34,315 nt of DNA from Deltaproteobacteria bacterium (GTDB lineage: Bacteria; Desulfobacterota; Binatia; DP-6), in assembly GCA_005888095.1 (NCBI GenBank), contig VBKF01000131.1, positions 1 to 34,315 on the forward strand. The letters run 5' to 3'. Below, one piece after another: positions 13,835 to 24,194 of the stretch. The stretch's first letter is position 1, and every line of letters begins with the position of its first letter. Below the pieces are notes generated by a model. That model saw nothing but the letters and a program-made list of their open reading frames with translations. It ran no database searches and was not told where the DNA came from. The position numbers were made by a program, and so were the translations under genes.

Positions 13835-15172
13835 ATGCCGTTCACCGGCCTCGGCCTCGACCCTGCCCTCCTGCGGGCCACGCGCGAGCTCGGCTTCACC
13901 CGCCCGACACCCGTCCAGAAGGACGCCATCCCGCCCGCCCTCGCCGGCCGCGACATCCTCGCCTGCGCGATGACGGGGAGCGGGAAGACCGCGGCGTTCC
14001 TCCTTCCCATGATGCAGCGGTTCCTGGCGAAGCGTCGCGGTGTGACGCGCGCCCTCGTCCTCACGCCCACCCGCGAGCTCGCCGCGCAGGTCGACGCGCA
14101 TTTCACCGAGCTCGCCGTCCACACGCCGCTCACGGGCGCGGCGGTCTTCGGCGGCGTCGGCATGGGCCCGCAGGAGCACGCGTTCCGCAGCGGCGTGGAC
14201 GTGATCGTCGCCACGCCGGGCCGGCTCCTGGACCACTTCCGTCACCCGTACGCGAAGCTCGAGCACCTGGACGTGCTCGTCCTCGACGAGGCCGACCGGA
14301 TGCTCGACATGGGCTTCCTCCCCGACATCCGCCGCGTTCTGAGGCACCTGCCGGCGCGGCGGCAGACGCTCTTCTTCTCGGCGACGATGCCGCCCCCGAT
14401 CGTCGGGCTGGCGCGCGAGATGCTGAGGGATCCGGTCACCGTGAACCTGGAGCGCAAGGTGGCGCCGGCGGTCGGCATCACGCATGCGGTCTACCCCGTC
14501 GCGCAGGAGCTGAAGAGCCGGCTGCTGCTGGCACTCCTCCAGCGCGACGACGTGCCGCAGGCCCTCGTCTTCACGCGCACGAAGCACCGCGCCAACCGGC
14601 TCGCCCAGTTCCTCGACCGGCACCGCGTCCCCTGCGAACGTATCCACGGGAACCGCTCCCAGCCGCAGCGCACGCAGGCGCTGGCCGGCTTCAAGGCCGG
14701 CCGCTTCCGCGTCCTCGTGGCCACCGACATCGCGGCACGCGGCATCGACGTCGAGGCGCTGAGCCACGTGATCAACTTCGACGTCCCGCACGTGCCGGAC
14801 GACTACATCCACCGTGTCGGGCGAACCGCGCGGGCGGAGATGACCGGCGACGCGTTCACCTTCGTCGCACCCGAGGAGGAAGGCGAGCTGCGGGCGATCG
14901 AGCGGGCCATCGGCAAGCAGCTGCCGCGCGTCACGCTGCCGGGCTTCGATTACACGAAGCGGCCGGCCGAGCGATTGGAGGTGCCGGTGGGCGAGCGGAT
15001 CGCCGCCATCCGGGCGCGAAAGGGGGACGAGCGGGCACGCGCGAGGATCAATGCCGAGCGGCGGGCGCAGCAGACCGCCGCGGCACCGCCTCGCGCCGAC
15101 GGGACACAGCAGCCGGCGCGCCCGGGCATGCCTCGCCGACGCCGCCGCCGGCGGTTCGGCCCCGGGCGCTGA
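13835..15172 (+). CDS. rhlE: DEAD-box RNA helicase (RhlE-like)
   Basis: 445 residues. All core motifs are visible: Q motif (PTPVQ, 24-28), motif I AMTGSGKT (45-52), PTRELAAQ (about 78-85), TPGR (127-130), DEAD (151-154) within VLVLDEADRMLDMGF, SAT (182-184), ATDIAARGID, and HRVGRTAR (about 326-333). The C-terminal ~90 residues are basic and disordered, ending in a run of seven Arg. The ADRMLDMGF wording and basic tail fit RhlE. Such helicases unwind RNA in ribosome assembly and mRNA decay and are frequently cold-induced. The start is placed where the Q-motif region begins, MPFTGLGLDP. The symbol is by similarity of architecture only. Confidence 0.94.
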   Translation: MPFTGLGLDPALLRATRELGFTRPTPVQKDAIPPALAGRDILACAMTGSGKTAAFLLPMMQRFLAKRRGVTRALVLTPTRELAAQVDAHFTELAVHTPLTGAAVFGGVGMGPQEHAFRSGVDVIVATPGRLLDHFRHPYAKLEHLDVLVLDEADRMLDMGFLPDIRRVLRHLPARRQTLFFSATMPPPIVGLAREMLRDPVTVNLERKVAPAVGITHAVYPVAQELKSRLLLALLQRDDVPQALVFTRTKHRANRLAQFLDRHRVPCERIHGNRSQPQRTQALAGFKAGRFRVLVATDIAARGIDVEALSHVINFDVPHVPDDYIHRVGRTARAEMTGDAFTFVAPEEEGELRAIERAIGKQLPRVTLPGFDYTKRPAERLEVPVGERIAAIRARKGDERARARINAERRAQQTAAAPPRADGTQQPARPGMPRRRRRRRFGPGR

Positions 15173-15185
15173 GCATCGGATCGCG

Positions 15186-15839
15186 ATGATCGCCCGTCCC
15201 GCACGCGTAAAGCCCCGGCTGCGCGGTCTTCCGCTCCAGTATGCCTTCTTCGCCTCACTCCCCGCCCTCCCGGTCCTCCTCCTCGCGTCCCGGACCGGCC
15301 GCGCCGCCTTTGCCGGGACGGTGTACGGTCTCAGCCTCGTGGCCCTGTTCGGCGTGAGCACGCTCTTTCACCGCGTCACGTGGTCGGCGGGCACGCGCCG
15401 CTGGATGGGACGGCTCGACCACGCGATGATCAACGTGCTCATCGCCGGCACGTTCACGCCCTTCGGGCTGCTCGTGCTCTCCGGCACGCTCGCCACCGTG
15501 TCCCTGGCGCTCGTCTGGGGCGGTGCGCTCGCAGGCATCCTGCTGCATGTCCTCTGGATCGATGCTCCGAAGAGGCTCAGCGCCGTCGTCTACGTCGTCC
15601 TCGGCTGGAGCGGCACCGCGGCTCTGCCGCAGCTGGTGTCGCACGTCGGCTGGGCACCGACCGCGCTGCTCGCGCTCGGCGGCGCGCTCTACTCGGCCGG
15701 CGCGGCCGTCTACGCGCTCCGCCGTCCGGACCCGGCCCCTGCGGTGTTCGGCTACCACGAGGTGTTCCACTCTCTCGTGGTCGCGGCCGCCGGCACGCAC
15801 TATGCGGTCGTCGCCCTCTACGTGCTGCCGCGCGCCTGA
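15186..15839 (+). CDS. Hemolysin III / PAQR-family membrane protein
   Basis: 217 residues, seven hydrophobic segments. Family metal-site residues are present: STLFHRVTW (His62), LDHAMINVLIAGTFTPF (Asp78, His79), and the pair in GYHEVFHSL near 190-196. Members are integral-membrane hydrolase-like proteins related to eukaryotic adiponectin receptors; the hemolysin name is historical and does not imply a toxin. It starts 13 bases after the helicase stop and may be cotranscribed. It converges on the DUF58 gene with a hairpin between. Confidence 0.92.
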   Translation: MIARPARVKPRLRGLPLQYAFFASLPALPVLLLASRTGRAAFAGTVYGLSLVALFGVSTLFHRVTWSAGTRRWMGRLDHAMINVLIAGTFTPFGLLVLSGTLATVSLALVWGGALAGILLHVLWIDAPKRLSAVVYVVLGWSGTAALPQLVSHVGWAPTALLALGGALYSAGAAVYALRRPDPAPAVFGYHEVFHSLVVAAAGTHYAVVALYVLPRA

Positions 15840-15850
15840 ATGGCGCGCGG
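15828..15850. terminator. GC hairpin between convergent genes
   Basis: A perfect 9-bp stem (CCGCGCGCC / GGCGCGCGG) with loop TGAAT spans the stop codon of the hemolysin III gene and lies 9 bases beyond the DUF58 stop. It is placed to end both transcripts; no U tract follows. Confidence 0.5.
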
Positions 15851-15858
15851 AGCCGCCC

Positions 15859-16734
15859 TCACTGCCGTCGCTCCCGCATCCGGAAGAACCGGAGCAGCGC
15901 GTTGGTGTACGGCTGATCGGTGCGGATGACGATCGCATCGACGTCGGCCGACCGCAGCATGCGATCGCGCTCCGCGCGTGACGCGGCCGCCTGACGGGCG
16001 AATGCCTCGCGCACCCGCGCGTCGCCGGTGTCGACGACGTACCGCTCGCCAGTCTCGGCCTCCTCGAGCTCGACCAGGCCCACCGCCGGGAGCGCGCTCT
16101 CGCGCGGGTCCTCGAGCGCGACGGCGATCACGTCGTGGCGCCGCGCCGCGACGCGGAGCGCGTGCTTGCACGCGGGATCGAGGAAATCCGAGACGAGGAA
16201 GACGACGCAGCGCCGCTTGGTGACACGACCGAGGTGCTCGAGTGCGCCCGGGACGTCGGTGCCGCGGCCGGCGGGTTTCAGCGACAGGACCTCGCGGATC
16301 ACGCGCAGCACGTGACGCGTGCCCTTGCGGGGGCGGAGCGCCAGCTCGATCCGGTCGGTGAAGATGATGAGGCCGACCTTGTCGTTGTTCGTGATGGCGG
16401 AGAAGGCGAAGAGCGCGCCGAGCTCGGCGGCGAGCGTCGACTTGAGCTGCGTGACGCTGCCGAAGACGGTCGACGCGCTGGCGTCGACCATGAGCATCAC
16501 GGTGAGCTCGCGCTCCTCGGCGTAGCGCTTCACGTGCGGCACACCCGTCCGCGCCGTGACGTTCCAGTCGATGGTGCGGACGTCGTCGCCCGGCTGGTAG
16601 AGCCGCACCTCGGCGAACTCCATGCCGCGGCCCTTGAAGACGCTCTGGTACTGGCCGGCGAAGAGGTCGGTCACCAGGTGGCTGGTGCGGATCTGGATCT
16701 TCCGCACCGCCTTCAGCTGCTCCCGGGTCAGCAT
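15859..16734 (-). CDS. DUF58 protein of the MoxR system
   Basis: 291 residues. The family signature YQPGDDVRTIDWNVTAR (46-62) is followed by a VWA-like fold with a metal-site-like DASAS (84-88). There is no membrane helix, so it is cytoplasmic, as usual for the DUF58 partner of MoxR ATPases. It follows moxR by 24 bases that contain a GC-rich hairpin. DUF58 proteins are thought to couple the ATPase to the membrane VWA proteins. In most genomes DUF4381, BatA and BatB genes follow directly; here they lie about 8 kb further on. Confidence 0.93.
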   Translation of the reverse strand: MLTREQLKAVRKIQIRTSHLVTDLFAGQYQSVFKGRGMEFAEVRLYQPGDDVRTIDWNVTARTGVPHVKRYAEERELTVMLMVDASASTVFGSVTQLKSTLAAELGALFAFSAITNNDKVGLIIFTDRIELALRPRKGTRHVLRVIREVLSLKPAGRGTDVPGALEHLGRVTKRRCVVFLVSDFLDPACKHALRVAARRHDVIAVALEDPRESALPAVGLVELEEAETGERYVVDTGDARVREAFARQAAASRAERDRMLRSADVDAIVIRTDQPYTNALLRFFRMRERRQ

Positions 16735-16741
16735 GCCGATG

Positions 16742-16758
16742 CCGCGCCGGCGGCGCGG
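16742..16758. other. GC hairpin in the moxR-DUF58 junction
   Basis: CCGCGCC and GGCGCGG flank three bases, just after the moxR stop and eight bases before the DUF58 ATG. It could damp translation or transcription of DUF58 relative to moxR. No Shine-Dalgarno is visible for DUF58. Confidence 0.35.
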
Positions 16759-17748
<990 letters not shown>

Positions 17749-17758
17749 GGAATAGATA

Positions 17759-17787
17759 TGGATAGCTGCGGCGGCCGAGGAGCGCAA
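17759..17787 (-). promoter_or_regulatory. Promoter of moxR
   Basis: Minus strand TTGCGC (17787-17782), 17 bases, TATCCA (17764-17759); the ATG begins ten bases later. The -35 equals that of the RRM and helicase promoters. The rest of the 17790-18120 gap holds no gene I can support. Confidence 0.5.
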
Positions 17788-18120
17788 ACTTTGCGAGCTC
17801 CAGGTAACATGCGACGCGCCTCTGCGCGCCCGCGATGCCGTCGACCACCACGACCACGACGACGCCGGTGGTTTGCAGGTGCTTCGGGTCCGGATGTTGC
17901 CTCTCGCCAGCGTGGACTGCTGCAGCGCGACGTGCGACGGCTCCGGCCACTGCGGCTGAGATGAGCATGGGCGATCCGGGAGCTCGGGGCACCGGCTAAG
18001 CGCCCGGAGCGTCGATTTTTTGCCGGGGGGGACGCGCAGCTAGCGCTCGTGAGCTCGACCTGGCGGCCCTGGATGCCCGCTCCCGCGAGAGAATCGCGCG
18101 TTACCCAGCTTAATGCCGCG

Positions 18121-18178
18121 GGTCGCGCATGGAACGTGACTTGCTAAACCGGACCCGATTCCGGTCCGCGACGCGACC
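18121..18178 (+). other. Nested inverted repeats upstream of the giant surface gene
   Basis: GGTCGCG (18121-18127) pairs with CGCGACC (18172-18178), and inside it CGGACC (18150-18155) pairs with GGTCCG (18163-18168). The structure ends 45 bases before the start codon. It may be a leader-RNA structure or a regulator site. Confidence 0.35.
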
Positions 18179-18222
18179 AGGGCCGCTGTCCCGTTTCGCG
18201 CCGAGGCGGGGGGGAAGGCACG

Positions 18223-21200
18223 ATGGGATCAACGGACGACGGCACCACGCATTCAGCGCGCCGGTACTCGGGCGCCGCCGGTGCGCTCTGCCTGCTCTCG
18301 CTCGTGGTCCTCGGCCTGCCCGCAACCGCAACCGGGTCGACGACCACCATCCCGGGCGCGCCCATGACCCTCATCCTCCTCGACACGCAGGGGGGCCGCC
18401 ACCAGATCAAGTGGAACGGCACCCGCGAGGTGTACCCGAACAACGACCTCAACGGCGACTCCGGCAACACGCTCTTCTTCAACGGTACGAGCTACGGATT
18501 CAGCGGGAGTGCGACAACCGGCACCGTCGGTGCCAACGTCTTCGGCATATCGAGCCAGAGCGCGCTCCTCGGCTCGGGGACCGCGGCCGACCCGTGGCGC
18601 GTCGTCACCACGCTCACCACCGATGGCACGGTCACCGTCACGCAGACCGCGTACTACGTGAACGGCGACAACTACGCCACCTTCAAGTGGACCTTCGCGA
18701 GCACTGCGAACTACAACGGCGTCAAGTTCTTCCACGGCGCCGATGCGTTCCCGCAGGCGCAGGACAACGGCTACGGCGCTTACAACGCCGCCTGCAACGG
18801 CCTCAGCGCGTCCGCGCCGCAGGTCGGCCCGAACTTCTTCGAGGAGTTCATTCCGGTCACGGCCCCGAGCGCGTACCGCGAGACCGTCTACAACACGGGA
18901 TGGAGCGCGATTCGCTCGGGGACGCTCAACGATACGGTCAACACCGCGTGGCACGATGCGTGGCTGGGCTTCGAGTGGGACTTCAACCTCGCGGCAGGCG
19001 GCTACGAGTCGATCTTCCAGAAGGTGGCGTTCGGAGGCTCGGCCTGCAGCGCGTCGAGCGCACCGCCGCCCTACCTCGTCCCGAGCATCGCCAGCGCCGC
19101 CGCGGCATCGCCCAACCCCGCGCTCGGGACGACCACCGACCTGAGCGTCCTCGGTGCCGACGACGGCGGCGAGGCCAACCTCACCTACACCTGGGCGGTC
19201 ACCGCCGGGCCGAGCGGCGCCACGTTCAGCGCCAACGGGACCAACGCCGCCAAGGACAGCACCGCCACCTTCACCCAGGCCGGCACCTATACCTTTCAGG
19301 TCACGGTCACGGACCAGGACGGCTTCAGCACCACGAGCCAGGTGACGGTCGACGTCCAGCAGTCGCCCACGAGCGTGACGGTCAGCCCCGCGTCGGCGAC
19401 GGTCGATCCGAACGCGACGCAGGCCTTCACGGCCACGCTCTACGACCAGTTCGGCGACGTCGTGGCCCCGCAGCCGACGTTCGCCTGGCTGGTGAGCGGC
19501 GGCGGCACCATCGACGCGAGCGGGCTGTTCACCGCCGGCGGTCTGGGCGGCGGCCCCTTCACCGTCACCGCGACCGATCCGGGCTCGGGCGTGCAGGGGA
19601 CGGCGAGCGTCACGATCCAGAACGACGCGCCCGCGATCGCCATCGCCGCCGCCGCGTCGCCCGACCCCGTCACGACCGGCACGACCACCGACCTCACCGT
19701 CCTCGGCGCCGACGACGGCGGCGAGGCCAACCTCACCTATACCTGGGCGGTCACCGCCGGCCCGAACGGCGCCACCTTCAACGCCAACGGGACCAACGCC
19801 GCCAAGGCCAGCACGGCGACGTTCACCCAGGCCGGGACCTACACCGTCCAGGTCACGGTCACCGACCAGGACGGCCTCACGGTCACGAGCCAGGTCGTGG
19901 TGCCGGTCGAGCAGGAGGCGAGCAGCGTCACCGTGAGCCCCGCGTCGGCGACGGTCGATCCGAACGCGACGCAGGCCTTCACGGCCACGCTCGAGGACCA
20001 GTTCGGAGATCCGATGGCCTCGCAGCCGGCGTTCGCCTGGATGGTGAGCGGCGGCGGCACCATCGATGCAGCCGGGCTCTTCACCGCGGGCGGCTCGGGC
20101 GGCGGCCCGTTCACCGTCACCGCGACCGACGCGGGCTCGGGCCTCCAGGGAACGGCGAGCGTCACGATTCAGAACGACGCGCCGACGATCGCCGTCGCCG
20201 CCGCGGCGTCGCCGAACCCCGTCACCACCGGGACGACGACCAGCCTCAGCGTCCTCGGCGCCGACGACGGCGGCGAGGCCAACCTCGCCTACACCTGGGC
20301 CGTCACCGCCGGCCCGGGCGGCGCCACCTTCAGCGCCAACGGGACCAACGCCGCCAAGAGCAGCACGGCGACCTTTACGCAGGCCGGCACCTACACCGTC
20401 CGGGTCAGCGTCACCGACCAGGACGGCCTCACGGTGACGAGCCAGGTCGTGGTGCCCGTGCAGCAGCACGCCAGCAGCGTCACCGTGAGCCCCGCGTCGG
20501 CGACGGTCGATCCGAATGCGACGCAGGCGTTCGCGGCCACGCTCAAGGACCAGTTCGGCGACCCCATGGGCTCGCAGCCAGCGTTCACCTGGACGGCGAG
20601 TGGTGGCGGCACCATCGATGGGAGCGGGCTCTTCACCGCGGGCGGCTCGGGCGGCGGTCCGTTCACCGTCACGGCGACCGATCCGGCCTCGGGCCTCCAG
20701 AGCACGGCGAGCATCACCATCCAGAACGACGCGCCGACCGTCGCCGTCGCCGCCGCGGCCTCCCCCAACCCGGTCACGACCGGCACGACCACCGACCTCA
20801 CCGTCCTCGGCGCCGACGACGGCGGTGAGACGCACCTCACCTATACCTGGGCGGTCACCGCCGGCCCGAGCGGCGCCACCTTCAACGCCAACGGGACCAA
20901 CGCCGCCAAGACCAGCACGGCGACGTTCACCCAGGCCGGCACCTACACCGTCCAGGTCACGGTCACCGACCAGGACGGCCTCGCGGTCACGAGCCAGGTC
21001 GTGGTGCCGGTCGAGCAGCACGCGAGCAGCGTCACCGTCAGCCCGGCGTCGGCAACCGTTCATCCGAACGGAGCGCGGGCCTTCACGGCCACGCTCGAGG
21101 ACCAGTTCGGCAACGCGATGGCCTCGCAGCCGGCGTTCACCTGGATGGTGAGCGGCGGCGGCGCGATCGATGCGAGCGGGCTCTTCACCGCCGGCAGCAC

Positions 21201-24168
21201 GGGCGGCGGGCCGTTCACCGTCACCGCGACCGACGCGGGCTCGGGCCTCCAGGGCACGGCGAGCGTCACGATCCAGAACGACGCGCCGACGATCGCCAGC
21301 GCCGCCGCGGCGTCGCCGAACCCCGTCACCGCCGGGACGACGACCGGCCTCAGCGTCCTCGGCGCCGACGACGGGGGCGAGACGCACCTCACCTACACCT
21401 GGGCCGTCACCGCCGGCCCGGGCGGCGCCACGTTCAACGCCAACGGGACCAACGCCGCCAAGACCAGCACGGCGACGTTCATCCAGGCCGGCACCTATAC
21501 CTTCCAGGTCACGGTCACCGACCAGGACGGCCTCACGGTCACGAGCCAGGTCGTGGTGCCGGTCGCGCAGCACCCGAGCAGCGTCACCGTGAGCCCGGCG
21601 TCGGCAACGGTCGATCCGAACGCGACGCAGGCGTTCACGGCCACGCTCAAGGACCAGTTCGCCATTGCCATGGCCTCGCAGCCCACCTTCAGCTGGACGG
21701 TGACCGGCGGCGGCGCCATCGACACGAGCGGCCTCTTCACCGCGGGCGGCAACGCCGGCGGCCCTTTCACCGTCACCGCGAGCGATCCGGGCTCGGGCGT
21801 CCAGGGGACGGCGAGCGTCACGATCCAGAACGGCGGGCCGACGATTGCCGTCGCCGCCGCGGCGTCGCCGAACCCCGTCGCCACCGGAACGACGACCAGC
21901 CTGAGCGTCCTCGGTGCCGACGACGGGGGCGAGACGCACCTCACCTACACCTGGGCGGTCACCGCGGGTCCGAGCGGCGCCACGTTCAGCGCCAACGGGA
22001 CCAATGCCGCCAAGAGCAGCACGGCGACCTTGACGCAGGCCGGGACCTACACCTTCCGGGTCACGGTCACCGACCAGGACGGCCTCACGGTCACGAGCCA
22101 GGTCGTGGTACCCGTGCAGCAGCACGCGACCAGCATCTGGGTGAGCCCGGGTTTGCCGACGGTCGCTCCGAATGCGACGCAGGCCTTCACGCCCACGCTC
22201 GAGGACCAGTTCGGCCACCCGATGGCGTCGCAGCCGACGTTCGGCTGGACCGTGAGCGGCGGCGGTACGATCGATGCCGGCGGGCTCTTCACCGCGGGCG
22301 GCAACGCCGGCGGCCCCTTCACCGTCACCGCGACCGATTCCGGCTCGAGCCTCCAGGGAACGGCCTCCGTGACGATCGGCAACAGCGCGCCGACGGTCTC
22401 CGTCGGTGCCGCAGCTTCCCCCAACCCGGTCACCGCCGGCACGACGACCGATCTCACGGTCCTCGGCGCCGACGACGGCGGCGAGGCACACCTCACCTAC
22501 ACCTGGGCCGTCACCTCGGGTCCGAGCGGCGTCACGTTCAGCGCCAACGGGACCAACGCCGCCAAGAGCAGCACGGCGACGTTCACGCAGGCCGGGACGT
22601 ACACCTTCCAGGTCACGATCTCCGATCAGGACGGGCTCACCGTCACGAGCCAGGTCACGGTCGTCGTGCAGCAGCACGTGACCACGATCACCGTGAACCC
22701 GCCCTCGGCGACCGTGTCCCTCAACGGGACAGCGAACTTCACCGCCACGGCGTACGATCAGTTCGCTCACGCCTTCACGAGCCCGCCGACGTTTACCTGG
22801 ACGGTCGCGGGCGGCGGGACGATCGATGCGGCGGGAACCTTCCACGCCGGCGGCACGGTGGGTTCCTTCACCGTGACGGCATCGGTCGGTGCGGTCCACA
22901 GCACCGCGACCGTCAGGGTCAAGGACATGCCGCCGTTCCTCGTGACGCCGCCGACGGCATCACCCAACCCCTCGCGCGGCCCGACGACCACCCTCGACGT
23001 GCTCGCGGACGACGACGGCGGCGAGGAGAAGGTCACCTACACCTGGTCCGCCAGCGGGCCCGGCACCGTGAGCTTCGCGGAGAACGGCACCAACGCGGCC
23101 AGGACGACCACTGCCTCGTTCTCCGACCCCGGGGTCTACACCATCACGCTCACGCTGCGCGACGCGTCGGGAAACACGACGAAGGTCACGCTCGTCGTGA
23201 AGGTGCAGGAGGGTCTCACCGTCAGCGACGCCAACCTCTACGTCGGCAAGGCGACGTTCACGATCGCCTGGAATCGCCATCGGCGCGGGCAGGACCGGGA
23301 CTCGTTCGCCCTCACCGGATTCATCAACCCGGCTGGGCTTCCCGTGTCGCTCGCCGGCACCACCATGGAGGCGACGGTCGACGGAGCCGTCCTCGCCTCG
23401 GGGGTGCTGTCCACGACGGGGACGTTCCGCGGCTCGTCCGGCACGGGGCCGCGGGTGAGCCTCAGCCTCTCGAACAAGAGCGGGAAGTACACGGTGCGCG
23501 TGAGCCGCGACGACCTCCGGCCGATGCTCGCGGTGGACAACGAGACGGGGAGCCGGCCGCTCGAGGTCCCGGTCACGCTCTTCGTGTCTCGCGCCAGGAC
23601 CGCGATGGCGGAGAACCGGCTCGAGTTCAGTCTCGTGTCGACGCGGGGACGTCGGTCGCGCGGCTCGTGGCGTGGGCCGAAGCAGCGGCTCCTCGACGGG
23701 GCCTTCCAGACGTTACGGACGAAGGTGGTCTGCACCAAGGTCATCGGCGGCTATGTCATGCAGGCGAGCGGGGTCATCTATCCGATGGGCAGCGGGCCGG
23801 TGATGCCGACGGGCGACGTCACGGTACGGCTCGCGGACGGCGACCCGGTCGTGATACCGCTCGCGGCGCTCCGGCGCGGCGGCGCGTCGGAGGCGACGTC
23901 GACCTGGAAGTACACGGACAAGACCGCGCCCGTCTCCGCCTTCCTCCTGAAGAACACGAAGCGGGCGTTCACGCTGAAGACCGGGCTCATCCCGGTCGAC
24001 GCCCTGGGCGGCCTTCCCCTGGGAAGGAGCGTCGGGACCCGAGGGGACGTTGCGATCCGGATCGACATCCCGACCGCACAGGGGACGATCGTCTTCCGGA
24101 CCACCCCGGAGCTCGTACGCGCGGCCGGCCCTTACCGCTGGACACGACCGGCGCCGCTCCTCCGGTAG
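18223..24168 (+). CDS. Giant secreted protein with PKD-like / Big-like composite repeats
   Basis: 1981 residues. The ATG is preceded by GGAAGG at five bases. A signal peptide lies in residues ~14-40 (LCLLSLVVLGLPATATG). Residues ~45-285 are a non-repeated beta-rich domain. From ~287 to ~1663 there are eight PKD-like domains (each with GADDGGE, LTYTWAVTAGP, TYTFQVTVTDQDG) alternating with seven Big-like domains (VTVSPASATVDPNATQAFTA, then GGGTIDASGLFTAGG). The GADDGG coding site recurs exactly every 552 bases from 19159 to 22471, then after 540. The C-terminal ~315 residues are different and lack a recognisable anchor. Such rods project adhesive or enzymatic ends away from the cell; the ligand is unknown. 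Confidence 0.95.
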   Translation: MGSTDDGTTHSARRYSGAAGALCLLSLVVLGLPATATGSTTTIPGAPMTLILLDTQGGRHQIKWNGTREVYPNNDLNGDSGNTLFFNGTSYGFSGSATTGTVGANVFGISSQSALLGSGTAADPWRVVTTLTTDGTVTVTQTAYYVNGDNYATFKWTFASTANYNGVKFFHGADAFPQAQDNGYGAYNAACNGLSASAPQVGPNFFEEFIPVTAPSAYRETVYNTGWSAIRSGTLNDTVNTAWHDAWLGFEWDFNLAAGGYESIFQKVAFGGSACSASSAPPPYLVPSIASAAAASPNPALGTTTDLSVLGADDGGEANLTYTWAVTAGPSGATFSANGTNAAKDSTATFTQAGTYTFQVTVTDQDGFSTTSQVTVDVQQSPTSVTVSPASATVDPNATQAFTATLYDQFGDVVAPQPTFAWLVSGGGTIDASGLFTAGGLGGGPFTVTATDPGSGVQGTASVTIQNDAPAIAIAAAASPDPVTTGTTTDLTVLGADDGGEANLTYTWAVTAGPNGATFNANGTNAAKASTATFTQAGTYTVQVTVTDQDGLTVTSQVVVPVEQEASSVTVSPASATVDPNATQAFTATLEDQFGDPMASQPAFAWMVSGGGTIDAAGLFTAGGSGGGPFTVTATDAGSGLQGTASVTIQNDAPTIAVAAAASPNPVTTGTTTSLSVLGADDGGEANLAYTWAVTAGPGGATFSANGTNAAKSSTATFTQAGTYTVRVSVTDQDGLTVTSQVVVPVQQHASSVTVSPASATVDPNATQAFAATLKDQFGDPMGSQPAFTWTASGGGTIDGSGLFTAGGSGGGPFTVTATDPASGLQSTASITIQNDAPTVAVAAAASPNPVTTGTTTDLTVLGADDGGETHLTYTWAVTAGPSGATFNANGTNAAKTSTATFTQAGTYTVQVTVTDQDGLAVTSQVVVPVEQHASSVTVSPASATVHPNGARAFTATLEDQFGNAMASQPAFTWMVSGGGAIDASGLFTAGSTGGGPFTVTATDAGSGLQGTASVTIQNDAPTIASAAAASPNPVTAGTTTGLSVLGADDGGETHLTYTWAVTAGPGGATFNANGTNAAKTSTATFIQAGTYTFQVTVTDQDGLTVTSQVVVPVAQHPSSVTVSPASATVDPNATQAFTATLKDQFAIAMASQPTFSWTVTGGGAIDTSGLFTAGGNAGGPFTVTASDPGSGVQGTASVTIQNGGPTIAVAAAASPNPVATGTTTSLSVLGADDGGETHLTYTWAVTAGPSGATFSANGTNAAKSSTATLTQAGTYTFRVTVTDQDGLTVTSQVVVPVQQHATSIWVSPGLPTVAPNATQAFTPTLEDQFGHPMASQPTFGWTVSGGGTIDAGGLFTAGGNAGGPFTVTATDSGSSLQGTASVTIGNSAPTVSVGAAASPNPVTAGTTTDLTVLGADDGGEAHLTYTWAVTSGPSGVTFSANGTNAAKSSTATFTQAGTYTFQVTISDQDGLTVTSQVTVVVQQHVTTITVNPPSATVSLNGTANFTATAYDQFAHAFTSPPTFTWTVAGGGTIDAAGTFHAGGTVGSFTVTASVGAVHSTATVRVKDMPPFLVTPPTASPNPSRGPTTTLDVLADDDGGEEKVTYTWSASGPGTVSFAENGTNAARTTTASFSDPGVYTITLTLRDASGNTTKVTLVVKVQEGLTVSDANLYVGKATFTIAWNRHRRGQDRDSFALTGFINPAGLPVSLAGTTMEATVDGAVLASGVLSTTGTFRGSSGTGPRVSLSLSNKSGKYTVRVSRDDLRPMLAVDNETGSRPLEVPVTLFVSRARTAMAENRLEFSLVSTRGRRSRGSWRGPKQRLLDGAFQTLRTKVVCTKVIGGYVMQASGVIYPMGSGPVMPTGDVTVRLADGDPVVIPLAALRRGGASEATSTWKYTDKTAPVSAFLLKNTKRAFTLKTGLIPVDALGGLPLGRSVGTRGDVAIRIDIPTAQGTIVFRTTPELVRAAGPYRWTRPAPLLR
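19090..22930 (+). repeat. Seven-fold 552-bp coding tandem repeat
   Basis: Each unit encodes 184 residues (one PKD-like plus one Big-like domain). Period is exact over seven units, and neighbouring units remain close at the DNA level, implying recent expansion or gene conversion. A shorter eighth PKD-like copy follows near 23011. Confidence 0.9.
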
Positions 24169-24194
24169 ACATTGGACGCCGCGTCGTCGTGGGG

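Noticed and set aside
15186..15839. Reading the hemolysin III protein as a virulence toxin
   Set aside because: The family is the widespread PAQR-type membrane protein group; no toxin context is present.
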